43,514 nt of DNA from a virus (IMGVR_UViG_3300008267_000168:1-43514); one strand, 5' to 3'; numbered from the stretch's first letter, positions 29,655 through 38,344 are shown. Notes: generated from the sequence alone by a model not told the origin. A program made the numbers and translations.

Positions 29655-31276
29655 TATGAGCCGTCCTGGAATCGAATATTGACGCGCTTGGTCCGGCCTG
29701 CTGCGTCTGTGATGGTGATGACAGAATTTACTGTGGCCAAGGAACCCGGGGTTCCTGTTATGTCTCCCGTGTCTGGGTCGATGGACGCCCAAGAAGGTAA
29801 TAGCCCAGTTGTGCCGGATGGCGACCAGACACCCTCGGAATAGGTATATGGACGAATGCCACGCGCCCCACGGAGTTCTTTTCTAATGGACGTTGCAGCA
29901 AAAACATCAATAACAAAACGAACTTCATCATACAAAACGTCATCAAGAAAGGCAGTCAGAAGTTTGTTTGTAAACATCATCCATAGCTGGCCCAACGCAG
30001 GAACATAAAGCCCTTCTGGCGTCTGCCCGGCAGTCAAGTGCGCTTGAATCAGGGAATCGACAGGCTTGCCAATATCGCCTGTCTGTAAATTATCCGAAGC
30101 TGCGGAAATTCCAACGCTTCGCACCCCTTGCGCGGCCATAAAAAATTGTTCTTCGCCAACGGGCTGAGCCGCAAGCGGATAAGTTGAGCCGATTCCCTCC
30201 ATCTGGTCGAGCAGTGCCATATTGGCGGGATCTGGGTCTATCTGCCACATTTGAAAAGTTGACGAAGACCAAACGCAGAGATTGCCGCGGTACACTCCTA
30301 AAACCAGCGCATCGTTATTGCCGTACTGGTGCAGGCCGGTCGGGAGATACCCAGCATCACCGGCGCTCGTCCAATCCAGCGCGTCAACAGTTGAGCAATA
30401 ACGCACCACATCACCGGCGACAGCAAATATTTTACTTGCCCCAACCGCAATAACTTTCGTTCTCGGACAGTTCGGGTCTTTGACTTCTTGCGTTACGCAC
30501 TCCCATTGAGTTGTGTTGTCAGCAACTAAAGCGCCTGGAATAGTTGGCCAAGTCGGTTCTGACGCACCTGAGCGCAGCAATGATACCGCCGTCCACACCA
30601 CGCGATTAGACTGAACCGCCGTCCATACAAGTGTTGACCCATCTGCCACCGTAGCGGCCACCGTAGTGGGCCACACAGGTTCCACGGCTGAGCTTGTGCC
30701 AGCGGTCGTGCATTGATAAAGAAGTCCGCCTATCGGCCCTGAATATGTTTGATCCCATGCAAGCGAATCAAAATGAATTTCAACGGTTGCCGTCGCATCG
30801 ACCTTGAGAATCGGGCGCGCAAAGGCAGCGGTTGCTGGTGCGGTAGCCACAACCAGAATCTGCTGCCATGCGTCCAAAGGGGAGCTTAATGCTTTGTCGC
30901 CGTAATCAGTTTTGATAAACACTGAGCCGGACGTGTACCACGAAATGCCAACAAACACTTGGGGCTGGGTGATAAAAGACCCAGCATCAAGACGCGTCCT
31001 TGCCTTTAGCGTAATTACTTGCCCCGGCAGAACGTCCGCCAAAACAGTGCTGGTGACAGTGCCTGTGCCAGAACCATTAAATCTAAGACTCTGAGCGCCC
31101 TCAAAAACGGGGGACGTATCAATCGACCATGAGCCTGCGATACCCGTCCAGCTTGCCGTACCTGTTTCAAAGCCAGCATTTGGGATTGCTGTTTGCACGG
31201 GCGCAGGCGTTGTACGTGGCTGGATAATCTCACCTAGCGCATACGGTTCACCGGGGGACCATATTTGAGCTGGCAT
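29654..31276 (-). CDS. middle part of tail hub/stabilisation protein with added CBM- and Ig-like domains
   Basis: The protein has 540 residues. Residues about 25-180 resemble a carbohydrate-binding module (IPNAGFETGTASWTGIAG, then SIDTSPVFEGAQSLRFNG). The region about 250-440 is the conserved body of the gp10-like hub: ADNTTQWECVTQEVKDPNCP, VRYCSTVDALDWTSAGDAGY and FQMWQIDPDPANMALLDQME. The C-terminal LPSWASIDPDTGDITGTPG and VITITDAAGRTKRVNI is an Ig-like domain of the He_PIG type (about 490-538). In related phages the N-terminal and C-terminal parts belong to the same protein. It probably forms part of the tail tube/hub and displays carbohydrate-binding domains. Confidence 0.65.
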   Translation of the reverse strand: MPAQIWSPGEPYALGEIIQPRTTPAPVQTAIPNAGFETGTASWTGIAGSWSIDTSPVFEGAQSLRFNGSGTGTVTSTVLADVLPGQVITLKARTRLDAGSFITQPQVFVGISWYTSGSVFIKTDYGDKALSSPLDAWQQILVVATAPATAAFARPILKVDATATVEIHFDSLAWDQTYSGPIGGLLYQCTTAGTSSAVEPVWPTTVAATVADGSTLVWTAVQSNRVVWTAVSLLRSGASEPTWPTIPGALVADNTTQWECVTQEVKDPNCPRTKVIAVGASKIFAVAGDVVRYCSTVDALDWTSAGDAGYLPTGLHQYGNNDALVLGVYRGNLCVWSSSTFQMWQIDPDPANMALLDQMEGIGSTYPLAAQPVGEEQFFMAAQGVRSVGISAASDNLQTGDIGKPVDSLIQAHLTAGQTPEGLYVPALGQLWMMFTNKLLTAFLDDVLYDEVRFVIDVFAATSIRKELRGARGIRPYTYSEGVWSPSGTTGLLPSWASIDPDTGDITGTPGSLATVNSVITITDAAGRTKRVNIRFQDGS

Positions 31277-32754
31277 TATTCGTAATATCCTATTGGCGTT
31301 ACTGAACCATGAAGCGAGCCGGTCGCTGCATTCAAGAACAGGGCCGCGATGACGTGGAAATAGCAGCCCGGAGGGACTACCAGCGGAGCCTGTGAAAAAT
31401 CATGCGTGAAGCCAGCCGCCGTAGTGCCGACCGCTGCCGTGATTGCGAAGGCTTGAGAGCCAATAATGATTCTGCGCGGCTGCAAAGTCGCCGCGCCGTC
31501 TGCGGTTGCAAGACTTGAAGCGGTAGCGCCTACGGCACAGCCCCATTGCACGATAGTGGCAGACGCACCTAAAACCGTGGTCACGAAGGTTTCACCGATA
31601 CGAATGCCAGTGATGTATAGCGTCTTGCCGGGTAAGGCATTTGTCCCGACAGGGTTTAAGTAAGCGAATATTGGGTAGTGAGTTTCAGCAATAGTCGCCA
31701 AACCACTGGAACCGGCTGGAAGCGGTACAGGGCTAATCCATTGGCCACCAAATGCGTTAGTAGCCGGTGCCGTGTTCGCTGTCCATGTAGGCGCTGCGAC
31801 AGCCGTAGGGCTATACAAGGCAGACTGACCAGAAGCTGCACCAGACTGGAGCTGATACGCGCCTTGACCCATGCCAGCCATGACGTGACCCCAAGGCTTG
31901 GGCATGGAAATATCAGCCGACGTTACGCCAAGATAGCCAATCTCAACACGGCGCCCAGCAGAAGCGATGCCGGAGTTATAGACGCGAGCAAAAGCAGGGA
32001 GCGACGTACTTTGGCACGGCCCACCTTGATTCGATGGCGTAGGGGTAGCCGCGACAAGAATATTATTAATCCAAAACAGCGTTTCATCGTTGTGCTGATA
32101 GATTAAATAATGCTGCGCTTCGGTTGCTGCAAATACGCCTGTGCCGTCACGGTTAGGGACGTTGGTGGTTGTAATATTTACGGAGTTTTCGACACCAGCA
32201 AAGTTAACGACGGCAGTTAATTGACCGCCTGCCAGGCGTCTGAAAAATACGCCATCCGTCGGGGCTGCGGTGCCTGTCGCATAACCAAGACCCCATTCTG
32301 ATACAGCGTTGGTAGCGGTATCGTTTCCTTCGCGAATCCACATCTCACAGTGCAAGCCAGCCGCCGTGCCTAGTGCAAACGTGCGGTATGTCCTGATGTT
32401 CGCTGCATTGCCCGAAGCCGTTGCGTTACCGGCGTTTAATTGCAGCCAGCCGCCCGACATGGGGCAGGTCATTGTTGTCAGGTTTAGCTGAATGTTCGCC
32501 TGGGGAATAATTGTCCCTTCAAACGACTGGTTAAAAATTGGGGTGTCTATCGCGATACGTGCGCGAAAGTCAGATGTAACCTCTAACGCTTTCAGTCTGC
32601 GATTAACTAAAACATCGCCAGCGTCCAGCTCGGAAAGCATGCAAGCAAAACCGGCCTCCTCTTGTGGAACGGGCAGATTTACCTTTGCGTTCCCGGTAGC
32701 GTCTGCGGTTAGCTCCGTTACACCAGAGCCGAAGCCTATTTTTGCACCTGACAT
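31276..32754 (-). CDS. adhesin/fibre-like virion protein inserted in hub locus (492 aa)
   Basis: A 492-residue beta-rich protein. The N-terminus (SGAKIGFGSGVTELTADATG) may attach to the virion. A LamG-like region (TFALGTAAGLHCEMWIREGN, then AQHYLIYQHNDETLFWINNI) lies at about 130-240. The C-terminal part (GKTLYITGIRIGETFVTTVL) is another jelly-roll-like unit. It sits between genes encoding the split hub protein, so it is probably a tail-attached surface-binding protein acquired at this place. Confidence 0.65.
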   Translation of the reverse strand: MSGAKIGFGSGVTELTADATGNAKVNLPVPQEEAGFACMLSELDAGDVLVNRRLKALEVTSDFRARIAIDTPIFNQSFEGTIIPQANIQLNLTTMTCPMSGGWLQLNAGNATASGNAANIRTYRTFALGTAAGLHCEMWIREGNDTATNAVSEWGLGYATGTAAPTDGVFFRRLAGGQLTAVVNFAGVENSVNITTTNVPNRDGTGVFAATEAQHYLIYQHNDETLFWINNILVAATPTPSNQGGPCQSTSLPAFARVYNSGIASAGRRVEIGYLGVTSADISMPKPWGHVMAGMGQGAYQLQSGAASGQSALYSPTAVAAPTWTANTAPATNAFGGQWISPVPLPAGSSGLATIAETHYPIFAYLNPVGTNALPGKTLYITGIRIGETFVTTVLGASATIVQWGCAVGATASSLATADGAATLQPRRIIIGSQAFAITAAVGTTAAGFTHDFSQAPLVVPPGCYFHVIAALFLNAATGSLHGSVTPIGYYE

Positions 32755-32757
32755 TTT

Positions 32758-33102
32758 TTAAACTCCTACACACATAAAGTCATAGCTGCCTTTTGCTTCT
32801 GGTTCGGAATACGCGGTGAGCGTAAAACCATCACCAGCAACTAGGTCAGACACGACAGGTTTGATATCAAGTAATCGAATTTCGTCCGGGTCAACGCCAG
32901 CAGGGGTGCGGATTGAAACGACAATCTCGCTATTAGCTGTTACCCATGTTTGGCCGGTAACTACCGTTTGCGCTTTGTCAGTGAATGACGCGCCAAAGTC
33001 ACAGGCCACAGTGACGCTATTGCCTGACCCTCCACTACCCGGAGGGTCATCATCTATCAAGACGGTACGGCCATTAACGTCTAAAAGTTTCCTGATTGCC
33101 AT
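32758..33102 (-). CDS. small virion protein in inserted cassette (114 aa)
   Basis: The start is the ATG at 33100-33102 (MAIRKLLDVNGRTVLID). The 114-residue protein has a Gly/Ser-rich linker (PPGSGGSGNS) and a beta-rich remainder (VVVSIRT-type strands and LVAGDGFTLTAYSEPEA). It may be a fibre-tip or decoration protein. Family not recognised. Confidence 0.55.
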   Translation of the reverse strand: MAIRKLLDVNGRTVLIDDDPPGSGGSGNSVTVACDFGASFTDKAQTVVTGQTWVTANSEIVVSIRTPAGVDPDEIRLLDIKPVVSDLVAGDGFTLTAYSEPEAKGSYDFMCVGV

Positions 33103-33106
33103 GGCA

Positions 33107-33634
33107 TCATGTAGCGTGGATTTGCAGCGCGGCGCTGATGTGTAAGTGCGAAGACGCCGCCACTGTTGCCGTACTAACAAAACCTAGTACGTAATAGCCA
33201 GCAGCAGGAACCGCAAAATCAACACCAGCTAGATTGTTTGCACTGTCAGCAGCCGGAGCCGAAACAGCCACGGTCGAACCCGCAACCGCTGCGCCGATTG
33301 TATAAATACACAAGCCAGCACCACCGGAAGAAGCTGGACGCGTCACTGGATGCAGTCCAAATGTAAAGTCCCCGGTTGGGGCCGTATCATTGACAGAAAG
33401 AGCCACCCTGACCCGAAGTTTTGGCGTCATGTTGCTGAATGACGGATAGTCAGCAGGATCAATGTAGATGATGTTCAATGGGTAGAGAGTGCCGGTTCCG
33501 TCAATGGCAGCAGGATCGCCCTGCCCAAGGCCGTAAGTGCCTGCAACTCTTGCCGCTATATGGGACCCGCTCGAATCCACAAGGGTTCGATAGGATGAGC
33601 TTGGTGTTACGAGTACTGCGTGTGCGTTTGTCAT
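33107..33634 (-). CDS. virion protein in inserted cassette (175 aa)
   Basis: A 175-residue protein, beta-rich and Ser/Ala/Val-heavy (MTNAHAVLVTPSSSYRTLVD, then YYVLGFVSTATVAASSHLHI). No signal. Likely structural. Its ATG overlaps the stop of the N-terminal hub gene. Confidence 0.55.
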   Translation of the reverse strand: MTNAHAVLVTPSSSYRTLVDSSGSHIAARVAGTYGLGQGDPAAIDGTGTLYPLNIIYIDPADYPSFSNMTPKLRVRVALSVNDTAPTGDFTFGLHPVTRPASSGGAGLCIYTIGAAVAGSTVAVSAPAADSANNLAGVDFAVPAAGYYVLGFVSTATVAASSHLHISAALQIHAT

Positions 33635-34416
33635 GGTTCTAGGTATCCTGGTATTGATGGGTCGCTTGGGTTGTATCCGCCCGAGCCGGGGCCGGTGCCT
33701 GGTTGTGGACCAATAACGCCCGGCGTACCGGTGCCGGGCGTTACCTGAACTTGTCCGTCTGAACTTTCAATGGTTGTTGCTCCAGTGCTGGAGTTCCATG
33801 TTGGCTCTGTCTGTCCGCTTGTTGGGTTCGTCCCAAACACAGCAGTAGCAGTGAAATAAAATCCGCTATAAACGGTTGGTTCAATATTGTCGTTTACGGC
33901 TCTTGCTGCGCCTGCGCTCCACAATGGGTAAGCAGACCCCAAGCGACGAGCGCGATATGCGTAGCCGTTTGGCGTCGTAGGAGTAACTAAATCCCCTTGC
34001 CTATAATCAGTGCTGGCTGTCCATGCGTCAGGGGATCGCAGGTAAAAATGATATATCTCGCCATCGTCAAACTCGGCAACTACGTACAAATGCCCAGTAA
34101 ATGGGACGGCTTTGTGTATGGCAATCAATGAGGCGGTAGGCGAAACCGGATGCTTTACGACATTGCAAACAAATCTGTCGTCCGTCATCACAACAACAGT
34201 GTCCGCGAATACATGCAGCTTCCCCTGAAATGCGGTCAGGCCAATCGTTCCAGCAGGCAACGTGTAAGTTGTGTACGTTCCGGGACGGCTTTGCACGGTA
34301 TTTTCATGCGTGACATACGCATTCTTGAGCGTGTAAAGAAGCTTCCCGCTTGCGCCGCCTTTCGTGCGCAGCCGATTTACGCCACCTGAAAAGTCATTGA
34401 GTAATATCTGTCTCAT
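33631..34416 (-). CDS. N-terminal part of tail hub/stabilisation protein (split gene)
   Basis: A 261-residue protein. MRQILLNDFSGGVNRLRTKG, NTVQSRPGTYTTYTL and then HLYVVAEFDDGEIYHFYL, TDYRQGDLVTPTTPNGYAYR are the conserved start of gp10-like stabilisation/hub proteins. It ends in a Gly/Pro-rich stretch (PQPGTGPGSGGYNPSDPS) instead of continuing into the propeller body. The missing continuation is found in the genes at 29654-31276 and 29163-29654. Coupled by ATGA to the upstream neck gene. Confidence 0.7.
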   Translation of the reverse strand: MRQILLNDFSGGVNRLRTKGGASGKLLYTLKNAYVTHENTVQSRPGTYTTYTLPAGTIGLTAFQGKLHVFADTVVVMTDDRFVCNVVKHPVSPTASLIAIHKAVPFTGHLYVVAEFDDGEIYHFYLRSPDAWTASTDYRQGDLVTPTTPNGYAYRARRLGSAYPLWSAGAARAVNDNIEPTVYSGFYFTATAVFGTNPTSGQTEPTWNSSTGATTIESSDGQVQVTPGTGTPGVIGPQPGTGPGSGGYNPSDPSIPGYLEP

Positions 34417-34931
34417 GTGAACGGAACCAGCGGCCTAGGCTCAACATAAACATTTCCGCTTGACGTGCTGCGACCCGGAATATAGCGAGCGCTGCCATGC
34501 GTACCGGCAACAAGAGTCCCCATGTGTGTCTCAAACTGCCCGGCATAATTACCAGCGTCCGGATGACGGTAATGAGCTTTCAGATTAGCGAGCGCCAGCA
34601 TAAACACTAGGTCGTCGTCCACCGTTGGTTTGTCGCCGTCTGCGGTAAAGGCTTCGGCTTTAAATCTAGCCTTGATTCGCAATGCACCAGAGGTAGCTTC
34701 TGGCGCGGGCCATATCTCGATACATTGCTTTAATTCGTAATTGGTGGGCCATCCGGTTTGATCGTAGCCAAGCGACATAGGGTTAATGCCGTATCGTAAT
34801 TCATACCAGCCGCTATCTTGATCGACCCCAACCCATGTAATCTGATATTGATTGATTGTCTTAGCGCATTCGATAGTCGTATTTGCCACCGGTAAAGCAC
34901 CGGCAGGCGTAACGCTCCTAGCTAGTGGCAC
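34413..34931 (-). CDS. C-terminal part of neck/tail adaptor protein (gp11-like, broken gene)
   Basis: Starts with GTG (34929-34931). The strong conservation begins around residue 22: CAKTINQYQITWVGVD, SGWYELRYGINP, then YELKQCIEIWPAPEATSGAL and LALANLKAHYRHPDAGNYAG. This is the second half of what is usually a single phage tail adaptor (T7 gp11-like). The first half is the next gene upstream. It overlaps that gene by 14 bp in another frame, so it may be reached by a frameshift or translated by coupling. Confidence 0.65.
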   Translation of the reverse strand: MPLARSVTPAGALPVANTTIECAKTINQYQITWVGVDQDSGWYELRYGINPMSLGYDQTGWPTNYELKQCIEIWPAPEATSGALRIKARFKAEAFTADGDKPTVDDDLVFMLALANLKAHYRHPDAGNYAGQFETHMGTLVAGTHGSARYIPGRSTSSGNVYVEPRPLVPFT

Positions 34932-35379
34932 CGGGAACTGCTGCCCATGTAACTGTTGCTGTTGAGGTCGTTCCGGAGGTCGTGGTCGTTACTGCGACAG
35001 ACGGTAAACTTTCACCGATCGCGTTTACCGAAGTAACGCGGTAAGACTGTACGCCAGCGGCAAGAGTGCCGCCAGTCGTAGAATTTGAAGCACTGATGAC
35101 GGGGAATGTAATCCCGTTTTCGTCATTGTTGGGGAAATCGTAAAAGCGTTCTCCAGCCTCAAGCGACCAAGTAAACCAACGCTCGGTTCGCAGTGATGGG
35201 AAGCGCTTGATAATTTGGCGTTGCGCTTTCTGCAAGTGAAGCGTGAGCAAGGAAGCCATGCCCGGAGGCGGCGAAGCGGCTTGCACGGCAAAGCCAAGCG
35301 CAATCATTAAATCTGTACGCAGTTGCGCCAGTGTTCGATAACCAGTGGTGTCCGTGCAATTGCAATTAACTGGCATCAT
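34918..35379 (-). CDS. N-terminal part of neck/tail adaptor protein (gp11-like, broken gene)
   Basis: A 153-residue protein. VNCNCTDTTGYRTLAQLRTD, ALGFAVQAASPPPGMASLLT and SLRTERWFTWSLEAGERFYD are the conserved start of the adaptor. From about residue 95 an inserted FN3/Ig-like segment follows (GTLAAGVQSYRVTSVNAIGE, then TATVTWAAVPGATS), and the frame ends in TAG. The expected continuation (CAK...QITWVGV) lies in the overlapping next frame. A ribosome site AAGGA lies a few bases before the start, right after the terminator. Confidence 0.65.
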   Translation of the reverse strand: MMPVNCNCTDTTGYRTLAQLRTDLMIALGFAVQAASPPPGMASLLTLHLQKAQRQIIKRFPSLRTERWFTWSLEAGERFYDFPNNDENGITFPVISASNSTTGGTLAAGVQSYRVTSVNAIGESLPSVAVTTTTSGTTSTATVTWAAVPGATS

Positions 35380-35387
35380 TGATCCTT

Positions 35388-35415
35388 AAAAAAGGGGCTG
35401 GTTTTATCCAGCCCC
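35388..35415 (-). terminator. rho-independent terminator after capsid genes
   Basis: On the minus strand GGGGCTGG (35415-35408), loop ATAAAA, CCAGCCCC (35401-35394), then TTTTTT (35393-35388). The 8-bp GC-rich stem is perfect. It stands between the capsid-associated genes and the neck/tail genes. It would lower tail-gene transcription relative to capsid and could also be partly read through. Confidence 0.9.
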
Positions 35416-35437
35416 ACACTGAAAGCAGCCCAGGGGA

Positions 35438-35806
35438 TTAAGCGGCTTTCGGCTTCTTTAACTCTGCTTTTGGTTTGTGGACCTTGTGTTGGAATTGCGG
35501 AGGTTGTTCTTCCGCAAGACCGTCATGCAGCACACCCAGCTTTGCAGCCAGTTCGTCAACGTCCTTGTACACACTACGGAAGGCTTTCATGCCGATATCG
35601 TTGATACCAAACCGGCGTTCCATTCGTCCGTATTCCCCTTGCACCGGGATATCCAGCTCAACGTCATCCAGCTTCTCAATCACATTGACGTTTTCAGTCA
35701 GGTGCAATCGCTTAAAGATGGGCAACTCATGCTCTGAACATTCCGTTGTGATCGTGTCAAGATCACGCTTGATCGTTATCAGTAACCGTTTAACTGTGAT
35801 GCTCAT
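35438..35806 (-). CDS. capsid-associated hypothetical protein (122 aa)
   Basis: The start is the ATG at 35804-35806 (MSITVKRLLITIKRDLDTI), with AAGGGGAA upstream. The 122-residue protein ends in a Lys/Pro-rich tail (HKPKAELKKPKAA). It lies between the minor structural gene and the terminator. It may be a head-completion or scaffold accessory; no family recognised. Confidence 0.6.
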   Translation of the reverse strand: MSITVKRLLITIKRDLDTITTECSEHELPIFKRLHLTENVNVIEKLDDVELDIPVQGEYGRMERRFGINDIGMKAFRSVYKDVDELAAKLGVLHDGLAEEQPPQFQHKVHKPKAELKKPKAA

Positions 35807-35825
35807 AAAGTTCCCCTTGATTTGT

Positions 35826-36080
35826 TTAGTCCGCCAACAACCAAACACTGGCTGCGGTCGAAACCTTGATGTAGTTAGGAATAGTCACTTCTGCCATTGC
35901 AGTCGTGGACGTTGACGCTCCCAAAGTGGCGAGCGTCGAGTACGAAGAACCATCTTCTGAGCCTTGAATGGTCAGAGAACCGGCAGTGAGATTGACCAAA
36001 ACCGCATTGAAGCCAGCCTTGTAAGGCGTGCCACGGGTTTGCATGTTTTTTGCAGTGTCATTGATGATTAAGGTTTTCAT
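35826..36080 (-). CDS. small virion protein, possible head decoration (84 aa)
   Basis: A beta-rich protein of 84 residues (MKTLIINDTAKNMQTRGTPY, then SLTIQGSEDGSSYSTLATLG). Its place just after the capsid gene and its Ser/Thr-rich strands suit a small decoration or head-tail protein. Not recognised by family. Confidence 0.6.
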   Translation of the reverse strand: MKTLIINDTAKNMQTRGTPYKAGFNAVLVNLTAGSLTIQGSEDGSSYSTLATLGASTSTTAMAEVTIPNYIKVSTAASVWLLAD

Positions 36081-36089
36081 GTTTCGTCC

Positions 36090-37142
36090 TTATGCCACGC
36101 TCAAAACGGCGTTGCTGTTGCGCTTGTTGGTCGTCATGCCGTATTTGCTGGTCATGCCCCAGTAGTGGAAATAACGGTCAGGCAAACGCTCGGGCTTGCG
36201 GTTGACCATCCATGCGCCGGTCATTGGGCGTAACTTCACGCTGCGGCTGTTCAAGAAATAGCAGCGTTTTGTCCATGGATAGGTGATGGCACCCAACAGT
36301 GCATCGAGGGTTTCAAAGGATGGGTCCCAAACGATTGGAACGCCTTTGAAGTACAGGCCAGAAACCGCACCGTCAACACCAATTCCGCCCTTTTCAGGCA
36401 CAACGATTTGACGCTGAATAACGCCAGTGGTCAGGCCGACGCAGGCTGCGCGGTATGCGTCAATGAACGCGGCACCGGCTGCGATGTAGTCCGGCATTTG
36501 ACCGCCGTACAGGATGCAAGCGCGCCATGATTCTTCCATTTCATCCAGAAGATTTGCAGTAGCGATTGCCAAGTTAGCGTTGTTCTGCCAGTAGCTGTTC
36601 GAGGCAAGAATATTGCCCACGGTGCCGGTGGATGGCGTGGTGGATACTAAATGGTCAATACCCTTGGCGGTCTTGGTGCTGGAGCTACCGTCTTGCAACA
36701 GTTCCAGATTCAAGCCTTCTTGGGTCGATTCTTTGAGCGCGTAGTACGAGCTTTTCAGCAGGTTGTTGATTTGAATCTTTTCAGCGCCGGAAGCCACGGC
36801 CTCTTTGTCGTCAGTGACAATAATGCCGTTTGCAGCCAATTGGTCTTCATCGAAGCCGAAGCCATCATGGAAGTTCGCATAAGAAAACTTGGCCAAGCGG
36901 TTAGGATCGCGGTCGTTGTAGGTAACGGCATCGGCACCAAAGTAGTTCTGATAGTTCGAGCCATTGGAAATATGGACCGATTCATTGTGATAGCCATTGC
37001 CGAACAATGAGCTTTCTTTGTTTTTCATCAGCCATTCAAGCGTTGGCCGGTTCTTGTTGATTAAGTCGATTGGATCTTTTTTCGAGTAGGCTTCCAACGA
37101 ATAGTTGGTGCCTGCTGCGATTTGAATAGTGGTAAACGGCAT
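36090..37142 (-). CDS. major capsid protein
   Basis: A 350-residue protein placed right after the scaffold gene. The sequence MPFTTIQIAAGTNYSLEAYS, then DRDPNRLAKFSYANFHDGFG and VNRKPERLPDRYFHYWGMTS fits capsid proteins of short-tailed phages with an HK97-type fold. It is in the expected order (terminase, portal, scaffold, capsid). There is no protease gene in the cluster and no obvious cleavage site, so maturation is probably non-proteolytic, as in P22 or T7. The fold is inference from place and pattern. Confidence 0.85.
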   Translation of the reverse strand: MPFTTIQIAAGTNYSLEAYSKKDPIDLINKNRPTLEWLMKNKESSLFGNGYHNESVHISNGSNYQNYFGADAVTYNDRDPNRLAKFSYANFHDGFGFDEDQLAANGIIVTDDKEAVASGAEKIQINNLLKSSYYALKESTQEGLNLELLQDGSSSTKTAKGIDHLVSTTPSTGTVGNILASNSYWQNNANLAIATANLLDEMEESWRACILYGGQMPDYIAAGAAFIDAYRAACVGLTTGVIQRQIVVPEKGGIGVDGAVSGLYFKGVPIVWDPSFETLDALLGAITYPWTKRCYFLNSRSVKLRPMTGAWMVNRKPERLPDRYFHYWGMTSKYGMTTNKRNSNAVLSVA

Positions 37143-37309
37143 CGTCGTGTCCTCAGAATAGAAAGTGGGTTGTCCACGTTCGAGGGCGCGACACTCTGCG
37201 TTCTGCGCTACCGGTTAGCGACTCCGGCAATTACAGCTATGGCGTGGTGCGTTTGTCAGACGCACACGCACAATCACATATTCATAAATAGCTTCAAGGG
37301 GAATTTCCC
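37143..37309 (-). promoter_or_regulatory. 167-base leader before the capsid gene, with hairpins
   Basis: The longest gene-free stretch in the late operon. It contains CGCTACCGGTTAGCG (stem CGCTA/TAGCG), GTGCGT-7-ACGCAC, and near the scaffold end AAGGG-6-CCCTT. No long T-run follows any stem, so these are not clear terminators. They may be an mRNA-processing or stability region that raises capsid expression over scaffold. No sure promoter was seen. Confidence 0.45.
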
Positions 37310-38344
37310 TTACATGACAGATAGCAGACCCAAGTCGAACGCCTCAATAGGATCATCGAGAACAGGAGTTAACCCGGGTGCCAATCCAGCCGGGCGAATA
37401 GGCGCAGGTGTTGGTGCTGGCCTTGCTGCCGCTACTGGATCAGGGATTTGCAGATAAGCATCACGCGAACGCTTGGCCCACTCGCTTGGATGGCAGGTTT
37501 CGCGAATGGTTTTCACGATAGGCAGGAAGTATTGAAGCTTTGCATCATAGTGCGGATCAGCCTTGGTCAGCACATCACCCAGTTCATTCAATGAGCGCGT
37601 ACCGGAATCGAACTGTGTCTGACTTTCCTGCACGTTGCGGGTTTGCTCGTCGCGCTGATTAGCCATATTTCCGACAGTTCGGGATGCTGCAATCTGCAAG
37701 GCGTATTGGCGGCTAATTTCGCCATTATCCAGTGCTTCTTTCAGGTCTGCGTGGCCCTCAATCGGATCGACAACGCCAGACACTTCCTTGCCCAGCATCT
37801 TGGCCCATGTCTGCATTTCCTCGGTCATGTAGGCGTAGCATTTTTCTGCTGCCTTCAAGTCGCCGGACAATGCCTGATTGGCAAAGCGCAGATAATCGAA
37901 CGCCATGCCGACTTGCTCAGGTGTCGAATTGGTGCTAACTACTGCGTCCTCCCATTCGTCGGCTACCTTTGCACGCTCCAGCATGCGCGGCAGTTCCGCA
38001 ATGTCAGTGACTCCAGCTTTTTCAAGTGCTTCTTTGATGGGCGCATACGTCTTAATTTCACTGGCCATATGCTGGAAACGCTCAGCACTGCGGCCTTTTA
38101 AACCCAGCGTGGCAATCTCTTTGTCAGCCTCAGTAGGCTCCACTTTCGCAGGCTCGACGGCTTCGGCTTTGACGGGTTCCGTTGGTTCCGTAACTGCTGC
38201 CGGTTCCTCGGCTGCAATTACCGGCTCGTCTGCAACAACAGCATCAGGATTTGACGGGTATTCTTCAATGGCCTTGTCGAAAGCGGCACTGACTTCTTGC
38301 TCAATATCAACAGGTTCGTTTTTTTCTTCTGGTTCGATAATCAT
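37310..38344 (-). CDS. scaffolding protein
   Basis: A 344-residue protein between portal and capsid. It starts with a strongly acidic and Ala/Pro/Val-rich segment (about 1-75, EPEEKNEPVDIEQEVSAAFD), then becomes helical (KGRSAERFQHMASEIKTYAP) and ends in a Pro-rich tail (AAARPAPTPAPIRPAG). Composition and place match phage head scaffolds. AGGGGA ribosome site upstream. Confidence 0.85.
   Translation of the reverse strand: MIIEPEEKNEPVDIEQEVSAAFDKAIEEYPSNPDAVVADEPVIAAEEPAAVTEPTEPVKAEAVEPAKVEPTEADKEIATLGLKGRSAERFQHMASEIKTYAPIKEALEKAGVTDIAELPRMLERAKVADEWEDAVVSTNSTPEQVGMAFDYLRFANQALSGDLKAAEKCYAYMTEEMQTWAKMLGKEVSGVVDPIEGHADLKEALDNGEISRQYALQIAASRTVGNMANQRDEQTRNVQESQTQFDSGTRSLNELGDVLTKADPHYDAKLQYFLPIVKTIRETCHPSEWAKRSRDAYLQIPDPVAAARPAPTPAPIRPAGLAPGLTPVLDDPIEAFDLGLLSVM

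Noticed and set aside
37143-37309. Loop CGCTACCGGTTAGCG with the nearby sequence CGTTCGAG looked like tRNA D and T arms.
   Set aside because: The order of arms and the lengths do not give any acceptor stem or anticodon arm on either strand.
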